Shown here: piece after piece, positions 7,098 through 11,988 of the stretch
Layout of the letters: every line of letters starts with the position of its first letter
Position numbering within the stretch: the first letter of the stretch is position 1
From: JBFHES01 sp041584015
Lineage (GTDB): Bacteria; Bacteroidota; Bacteroidia; Bacteroidales; M50B96
Direction of reading: 5' to 3'
DNA: 11,988 nucleotides
Assembly (NCBI GenBank): GCA_041584015.1
Contig: JBFHES010000143.1
Span: forward strand, 1-11,988
Position numbers and translations under genes: made by a program
Notes under the pieces: model-generated
The model's input: the letters and a program-made list of their open reading frames with translations, nothing else
What the model was told of the DNA's origin: nothing
The model's database searches: none

Positions 7098-8681
7098 ATG
7101 AAAAGATATTCTACAATTACAATATTAATCATCACACTGTCTTTCTTATTTACCTCCTGCGAAAAGTGGGTATTAGAAAAATCTCCGGGGGTTACCGGCC
7201 TGGAAGATTATTTCACAAGTGGTGAAACAGGCATATATACCACCAATGCTGCCTATGTTCCCTTAACATGGGAATTTAATTACACTTACTACAGTGAATT
7301 TTTCATTGGCGATATAATGTCGGATGATGCGCTTAAAGGTGGTCAGAACATTAGCGACATGGCGGATGTATATGACATGGAGAATTTTAAAACAATTTCA
7401 AACAACGGACTTATATTGGACTATTACCGGGCACAATATCAAGGCATCGGTCGATGTAATCTTGGAATCCGAGAAATACCCTTATTAGCTCCTGATTCTG
7501 CCATGACCGAAAGCATTCAGCTTAGATTAATGGGTGAATTAAAATTTTTAAGAGCCATGTACTATTTTAACTTAGTACGAACTTTTGGTGGCGTACCACT
7601 AGTAGATTTCGTAATAGAATCTTCAAACGATTGGCAACAAGACCGTGCATCAGTAGATGATATCTATAATCTTATCATTACCGACCTAACAGATGCAGAA
7701 GCGGCATTATGGAAGAAAAGTGCGTACTCGGATGCAGACTTGGGACGTGCCACGAAAGGCGCTGCACAGGCAATGCTGTTAAAGATTCACTTATACCGTC
7801 AGAATTATTCAGAAGCACAATTATGGGGAGAAGCAGTAATTAACTCAGGCCAATATAGTTTAATATCCGACTATGCTGAGAACTTTACACTTGCCGGAGA
7901 AAATGGACTTGAGTCAGTTTTTGAAATTCAATATGCAGAAGATCCAACCGGTGATTACGGTGGAGCCGATGGAATTGGAGGAAATGGTTTTACACGAGGT
8001 ACATTCACAACAATACTTACACGCTCACGATCATCAAACCTTGGTGGCGGATGGGGATTTAATAAACCGACTCAAAACCTCTATGATGAGTTTGAGGCAA
8101 ATGACCCTCGAAGAGATGCAACTATTCTAAATCCAACCGACGATCAAATAGAAAATCCAACACAGGAAATATATTTGGGTTCGCGTTATTTGAATCGTAA
8201 AACAGGAATGTATGACGAGAATGATATAGGAATTGATCTGGGTCATCCATCAAGAGGACCACTAAATAGAAAAGTGATTAGATATGCAGATGTACTTTTA
8301 ATGTATGCCGAAGCCTGCTGCGAAAACGGAAACATGTCTGGTGCAAAAACTGCTTTAGAGCAAGTTAGGAACAGAGCTCGCCAGGGAGACAATTCCATAC
8401 TTCCAACTTTCCCAAATTACAACAACTACAGCGACACCGAAGAAGATCTTATGAAAGCCATTAGACACGAACGAAGAGTTGAGCTGAGCATGGAAGGACA
8501 TCGCTGGTTCGACATCTGCAGATGGGGAATTGCCAAAGAAATTATGGACGCTTACAAAGCAACTGAAACCCAGGAAGCACAAGATCATATGGCAGAGTTT
8601 ATTCAAGGGAAACACGAACTTTTACCAATACCTAGTCAGGAAATTGACCTAAATCCAATGTCACAAAATCCAGGATATTAA
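7098..8681 (+). CDS. SusD/RagB-family surface glycan-binding lipoprotein
   Basis: This 527-residue lipoprotein is the partner of the preceding SusC, acting as the lid that captures oligosaccharides at the outer surface. The signal peptide ends in FTSC with Cys21 as the lipid site, followed by EKW. Family features are the helical TPR-like body with ELKFLRAMYYFNLVRTFGGV, the segment RYADVLLMYAEA (395-406), EGHRWFDICRWG (466-477) and the typical C-terminal LLPIPSQEIDLNP. The length is normal for the family and there is no sign of truncation. The 34-nt gap to the next gene is AT-rich with no terminator, so co-transcription with the downstream lipoprotein is likely. The sugar-contacting residues cannot be assigned without a structure; the glucan preference comes only from context. 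Confidence 0.96.
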   Translation: MKRYSTITILIITLSFLFTSCEKWVLEKSPGVTGLEDYFTSGETGIYTTNAAYVPLTWEFNYTYYSEFFIGDIMSDDALKGGQNISDMADVYDMENFKTISNNGLILDYYRAQYQGIGRCNLGIREIPLLAPDSAMTESIQLRLMGELKFLRAMYYFNLVRTFGGVPLVDFVIESSNDWQQDRASVDDIYNLIITDLTDAEAALWKKSAYSDADLGRATKGAAQAMLLKIHLYRQNYSEAQLWGEAVINSGQYSLISDYAENFTLAGENGLESVFEIQYAEDPTGDYGGADGIGGNGFTRGTFTTILTRSRSSNLGGGWGFNKPTQNLYDEFEANDPRRDATILNPTDDQIENPTQEIYLGSRYLNRKTGMYDENDIGIDLGHPSRGPLNRKVIRYADVLLMYAEACCENGNMSGAKTALEQVRNRARQGDNSILPTFPNYNNYSDTEEDLMKAIRHERRVELSMEGHRWFDICRWGIAKEIMDAYKATETQEAQDHMAEFIQGKHELLPIPSQEIDLNPMSQNPGY

Positions 8682-8715
8682 TAAAACAAATATTTAACTT
8701 TTAAAATTTAACATT

Positions 8716-9663
8716 ATGAATTACAAAGGATTGATTTTAGTTTTTGCCAGCTTAATGCTACTGTTTGCAGTAAGCTGCGATAAAGAAGAAGATCCGATTG
8801 ATGCAACAGGCATTAGTCTGGATAAAACAACACTCGAGATTGAAATGGAATCGTCAACGGCACTTGTGGCAACCTTAGAGCCAAGTGGAGCCGAAGGAAC
8901 CATTACATGGAGCTCATCAGATCCATCAGTAGCTGCTGTGGCAAACGGTATTGTTACTGCAATTAAAGTAGGCGAAGCTACAATAGCCGCTTCGCATGGT
9001 GCATTTACAGCAAGTTGTGCAGTAACTGTAACACCAAAAACTATTGATCCAAACGACCTTCCGGCTTCGTTAAAAGGTTCAGATTATTACATCATTCACA
9101 TTGATGAAACATCAGCTGCTTTTATTGAAGACAAAATTATTGAAGACTTCAGAGTTGATGACGTAAACAAGTTCTTATACGTATGGGACAATACCTTTAT
9201 TGGTAATACAACAAATGGATTAAACTCTTATGGTTTAGCCGAAGAGTGGATAAGTTTTACAGTTGGTGCAATTGGATGGTCTGGTGCAGGGTATAACGTA
9301 CAACCAGGATATGGAATGATTGACATGACGAACTTATATAATAATCCGGATGATTATGTATTCCACGTGGCATTAAAAAGCGCCCAGTCAAACACTGCTT
9401 ATTCATTCATTTTTACCGACGGTATTAGCGAGGCCAGAGTAGTAATTGGCGATGTACCTATAGAAGGAGTTAACCCTTACATGGATTTTGCTCGTGACAA
9501 CGAATGGCATGAGATTGAGATTCCTGTTTCTTATTTAAGAAGTTTAGGTGTATTCTATAGTGAAACCTTTACAGATGTAAACATTCTGGCATTTTTAGCT
9601 GGTGGCGTACAAGGCACTACCCTTGATATGGATGCAGCCTTCTTTTATAAGAAAGCAGAATAG
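8716..9663 (+). CDS. BIG2-domain lipoprotein, putative surface glycan-binding protein
   Basis: The gene holds the position usually taken by SusE/SusF-like or other surface glycan-binding proteins, directly after susD. The product is 315 residues. A lipoprotein signal peptide ends in AVSC with Cys21, followed by DKEED, which resembles the K-(D/E)-rich surface-export signal described in Bacteroidota. Residues 33-107 form a BIG2 bacterial Ig-like domain (WSSSDPSVAAV, TAIKVGEATI, CAVTVTP). From about 118 to the end there is a second, beta-rich, aromatic-rich module (KFLYVWDNTF, EEWISFTVGAIGWSG, PGYGMIDM) ending in LDMDAAFFYKK. That ending recalls galactose-binding-like CBM folds. No catalytic acid pair of a known hydrolase family is seen. 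I infer that BIG2 is a spacer presenting a C-terminal binding module, but I do not recognise a named CBM family for it. Confidence 0.8.
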   Translation: MNYKGLILVFASLMLLFAVSCDKEEDPIDATGISLDKTTLEIEMESSTALVATLEPSGAEGTITWSSSDPSVAAVANGIVTAIKVGEATIAASHGAFTASCAVTVTPKTIDPNDLPASLKGSDYYIIHIDETSAAFIEDKIIEDFRVDDVNKFLYVWDNTFIGNTTNGLNSYGLAEEWISFTVGAIGWSGAGYNVQPGYGMIDMTNLYNNPDDYVFHVALKSAQSNTAYSFIFTDGISEARVVIGDVPIEGVNPYMDFARDNEWHEIEIPVSYLRSLGVFYSETFTDVNILAFLAGGVQGTTLDMDAAFFYKKAE

Positions 9664-9682
9664 ATTTAAAAAAAATCAAATA

Positions 9683-9707
9683 TACCGGAGCGCTCTGCGC
9701 TCCGGTA
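9683..9707 (+). promoter_or_regulatory. GC-rich intercistronic hairpin
   Basis: TACCGGAGCGC (9683-9693) and GCGCTCCGGTA (9697-9707) pair perfectly over 11 bp around a TCT loop, in an otherwise AT-rich spacer. On the plus strand no T-run follows, so it is not a classical intrinsic terminator for the operon. Eight A bases (9668-9675) lie on its left, which would give a T-run only for minus-strand transcripts, a few bases away from the stem. It lies 15 nt before the GH16 start. Possible roles are transcript processing or 3'-end protection, lowering hydrolase expression relative to susCD, or a dispersed chromosomal repeat. Confidence 0.6.
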
Positions 9708-9722
9708 CTATAAACCAATTGT

Positions 9723-10769
9723 ATGAAAAATAGTAGAATTTTATTTGGTATTGCAGTTCTGTTTCTCTTTTTAGCATGCGCCGATGATCCGGTGGCTGAT
9801 AATAAGCTGGAACTAGACAAGAGTGAACTAACCCTTAATCTAGGCGAAAAGGCAACAATAACAATCACTCAGGCACCATCAACCAATGAAGCAGCTATCT
9901 GGACGTCTGATGATGAAACCGTAGCCTCTGTGTTTTTAGGAACAATAACTGCCTTATCCAGCGGAACGGCAATCATAACTGCTACAGTAGGCGATCAGTC
10001 TGTAACTTGTGTTGTAACTGTTCCTGAGAGAGTCTATCAGCTAGTGTGGGCAGATGAGTTCGATGGAACAACACTGAATACCGATTACTGGACCTACGAA
10101 GTAAATGGCAATGGCGGCGGTAATGGTGAAGCGCAGTATTACACCGATCGTTCAGAAAACCTAAGAGTTGCAGATGGAGTTCTAACTATTGAAGCACGCA
10201 AAGAAGCGTATGAAGGAAAGCAATACACCTCAGCACGTATTGTAACCAAGAATAAAAAAGATTTTAAATATGGTAAAGTAGAAACCCGCCTTAAAGTACC
10301 TCTAGGCAGAGGCACTTGGCCGGCATTCTGGATGTTGGGTTATGGTTCCTGGCCACGTGCAGGTGAAATCGACATAATGGAACATGTGGGTTACGATCCG
10401 AATACATTTTATTGTGCACTACACACCTTAAACAAAAATGGAATGAACGGGCTCAATTTTAAAGGGCACCAAACACTTACCGAACCTGCCGCCAACGAAT
10501 TTCATGAAATTACAATGGAGTGGATCGAAAGTGAATTCCTTGGCTTCGATCGTATTCATATTTATGTTGATGGTGTTAAAACAACCACATTTGCTGAAAC
10601 CTCCCAGTTGCAAAGTTCAGACGACTGGCCTTTCAATGATCAATTCTTTTTCATTCTCAATCTTGCTATTGGAGGATCATGGGGTGGTTCACAAGGAATT
10701 GATGACAGCATGTTTGATAATCCTGTATTATTTCAAGTTGATTACGTGAGAGTCTATCAATATCAATAG
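9723..10769 (+). CDS. BIG2-GH16 lipoprotein endo-beta-1,3-glucanase (laminarinase-type)
   Basis: The product is 348 residues and should be an endo-acting beta-glucanase retaining anomeric configuration. A lipoprotein signal peptide ends in FLAC with Cys19, followed by ADDP, consistent with surface display. A BIG2 Ig-like domain covers about 28-100, and the GH16 catalytic domain about 105-347 (VWADEFDGTTLN at the start, QVDYVRVYQYQ at the end). The catalytic signature is GEIDIMEHVG: Glu215 nucleophile, Asp217 and Glu220 acid/base, of the ExDxxE form with the extra Met typical of the laminarinase/lichenase-type GH16 bulge. The segment GTWPAFWMLG (197-206) is also typical. Beta-1,3 preference over mixed-linkage glucan is the likeliest reading but cannot be proven by eye. 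It starts 59 nt after the preceding gene, behind the hairpin, and its stop overlaps the next start by one base. Confidence 0.93.
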   Translation: MKNSRILFGIAVLFLFLACADDPVADNKLELDKSELTLNLGEKATITITQAPSTNEAAIWTSDDETVASVFLGTITALSSGTAIITATVGDQSVTCVVTVPERVYQLVWADEFDGTTLNTDYWTYEVNGNGGGNGEAQYYTDRSENLRVADGVLTIEARKEAYEGKQYTSARIVTKNKKDFKYGKVETRLKVPLGRGTWPAFWMLGYGSWPRAGEIDIMEHVGYDPNTFYCALHTLNKNGMNGLNFKGHQTLTEPAANEFHEITMEWIESEFLGFDRIHIYVDGVKTTTFAETSQLQSSDDWPFNDQFFFILNLAIGGSWGGSQGIDDSMFDNPVLFQVDYVRVYQYQ

Positions 10770-11988
10770 TGAGAATTTCAGGAAAAATACTGTTGATGCT
10801 ACTCATTACAGCAATCACTTCTTGTGACAAACAAGCAAGTAAGAGCTATGTAATTAAAGAACCTGTTCATCAATCCAGAAGTTTAAAGCGAGGTGTATCG
10901 TTTAGCTTTAAATACGTTGAAGATGTATCGGCGTTGGCAACTGGTATTTCCTGGTCGTACAACTGGTCGCCTTTCCAAAACTCAGCATTTGATGAAAGTG
11001 TAAAAGAACATCAGATTGATTTTTGCCCAATGGCATGGAATGGTATAGATGAAGACTTACTAAGGGAACATGTAAACAGATATCCTACCTGTGAATACCT
11101 CTTAGCATTCAACGAACCAAATCTAATTGATCAGGCAAACCTGACGCCAACAGAAGCAGCTGAAAGATGGAATTCGGTGCAATCAATTGCTGATGAACTG
11201 AATCTAAAAATCATTGCTCCGGCAATGAACTATGGAACATTAGACGGATATCATGATCCAATTGTTTGGCTGGATGAATTCTTTTCTTTAGTCCCGGTTA
11301 GCAATTTCCATGGTATTGCAGTGCACTGTTACATGTCAAATGTTCGCTCTTTAAAAAACTATATCGATCGATTTAAGAAATACGAAAAACCAATTTGGCT
11401 CACTGAGTTTTGTGCCTGGGAAGGAAATGTTAGCCCGGAAAGCCAACAAAGGTTTATGGCCGATGCTATAAATTACCTGGAAGCAGAACCGGATATCTAT
11501 AGGTACGCCTGGTTTATTCCAAGATCAACCGGAAGAGAGAATGATTTCCCTTACATGTATCTTTTAACAAATTCAATGAGCACTCAGCTTACAGAGCTGG
11601 GCGAGATTTACACCCAAATGTCAAGCCAGGACAAGAACACCTACTATGTAGAGCAACAGATAATTGAAGCCGAACATTATAGTTCAATTAGTATTATGGA
11701 TGGCCTTGGCACCAACAATTGGTTAAACGGTCCCAAACTTAGACTTACAACAGAATCACCCAATACATCATTAGAACTATACAGTATTTTACCCGGTCAA
11801 TGGGTAGAATATCAAGTTGAAATAGAACAAAGTAAAGAATACGAGCTAGAAATAAGATACGCAAGTTTCGTTGATGCCGAGATTGCGCTGTATGTGGATG
11901 GACAACTACAAGCAAATCATTCTTTATCTAACACAGGCCAGGACTACATCTGGCAGACGAGCAATGTGCCTCTTCAACTAAAAACAGG
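10769..11988 (+). CDS. GH128-like lipoprotein glucanase with C-terminal CBM6-like domain, 3' end missing
   Basis: The frame is open from GTG 10769 to the window edge (406 codons visible). The start is in TAGTG, sharing one base with the GH16 stop, which suggests translational coupling. GTG is preferred because it gives a proper lipoprotein signal peptide (MRISGKILLM..., ITSC, Cys19); ATG 10796 would remove its basic start. The catalytic part, about 40-285, matches the Glyco_hydro_cc/GH128 pattern: RGVSFSF, SWSYNWSP, DFCPMAWN, LLAFNEPN with Glu116 as likely acid/base, FHGIAVHCYM, and IWLTEFCAW with Glu213 as likely nucleophile, then YAWFIPR. GH128 enzymes known so far act on beta-1,3-glucans. 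From about 298 a CBM6-like module begins (IIEAEHYSS, LPGQWVEYQV, LYVDGQ) and is cut by the edge. It probably works with the GH16 enzyme on the same polymer at the cell surface. Confidence 0.87.
   Translation, partial: MRISGKILLMLLITAITSCDKQASKSYVIKEPVHQSRSLKRGVSFSFKYVEDVSALATGISWSYNWSPFQNSAFDESVKEHQIDFCPMAWNGIDEDLLREHVNRYPTCEYLLAFNEPNLIDQANLTPTEAAERWNSVQSIADELNLKIIAPAMNYGTLDGYHDPIVWLDEFFSLVPVSNFHGIAVHCYMSNVRSLKNYIDRFKKYEKPIWLTEFCAWEGNVSPESQQRFMADAINYLEAEPDIYRYAWFIPRSTGRENDFPYMYLLTNSMSTQLTELGEIYTQMSSQDKNTYYVEQQIIEAEHYSSISIMDGLGTNNWLNGPKLRLTTESPNTSLELYSILPGQWVEYQVEIEQSKEYELEIRYASFVDAEIALYVDGQLQANHSLSNTGQDYIWQTSNVPLQLKT

Noticed and set aside
9683..9707. Hairpin as a rho-independent terminator of the operon
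   Set aside because: No T-run follows on the plus strand and the next gene of the same functional set starts 15 nt later.
9617..9868. 83-codon minus-strand frame across the hairpin
   Set aside because: It runs antisense through the ends of two firm genes and the spacer, with no signal peptide or motif.
10504..10749. 81-codon plus-strand frame inside the GH16 gene
   Set aside because: It is an out-of-frame shadow of the GH16 catalytic domain.
1..11988. Mobile element, phage, CRISPR or defence system
   Set aside because: No transposase, integrase, long terminal inverted repeats, spacer array or nuclease/toxin-like gene was seen; all long frames fit a PUL.

Overview
The window looks like part of a Bacteroidota chromosome, probably from a marine or sediment member of the Flavobacteriia or Marinilabiliales. 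The evidence is a tandem SusC/SusD pair, several lipoproteins with acidic residues just after the lipid-bearing cysteine, a Y_Y_Y-type propeller regulator, AT-rich leaders without Shine-Dalgarno sequences, and promoter-like TTG / TAnnTTTG elements. The genus cannot be fixed from this sequence.

The genes form a polysaccharide utilisation locus (PUL) most likely aimed at beta-1,3-glucan (laminarin-type). Layout: (1) 1-448, minus strand, the 5' part of a lipoprotein TIM-barrel glycoside hydrolase running off the left edge. (2) 449-717, a divergent intergenic region holding six phased copies of a short motif. (3) 718-3606, a membrane-spanning sensor/transcription regulator (propeller, Y_Y_Y, one TM helix, coiled coil, LuxR-like HTH). 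(4) 3607-3890, an intergenic region with the same motif in front of susC. (5) 3891-7070 SusC, 7098-8681 SusD, 8716-9663 a BIG2-containing putative surface glycan-binding lipoprotein, 9723-10769 a BIG2-GH16 lipoprotein, and 10769-11988 a GH128-like lipoprotein with a C-terminal CBM6-like domain cut by the right edge. All five are on the plus strand and closely spaced, as expected of one operon. An 11-bp-stem hairpin separates the binding/transport genes from the hydrolase genes.

Expected working scheme: the GH16 and GH128 enzymes cut beta-1,3-glucan at the cell surface, the BIG2 lipoprotein and SusD hold glucan or oligosaccharides, SusC imports them using TonB energy, and the regulator senses a product in the periplasm and acts on DNA through its cytoplasmic HTH.

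The protein-coding content is a recognisable PUL, not a new system. The least conventional observation is in the non-coding DNA. A composite TGATGTAG-N4-GATGTA occurs upstream of both the minus-strand hydrolase and susC, in the same orientation relative to each gene, within longer arrays spaced by about one or two helical turns. It is a candidate operator for the adjacent regulator. No tRNA, rRNA, CRISPR array, insertion sequence or phage gene was seen.
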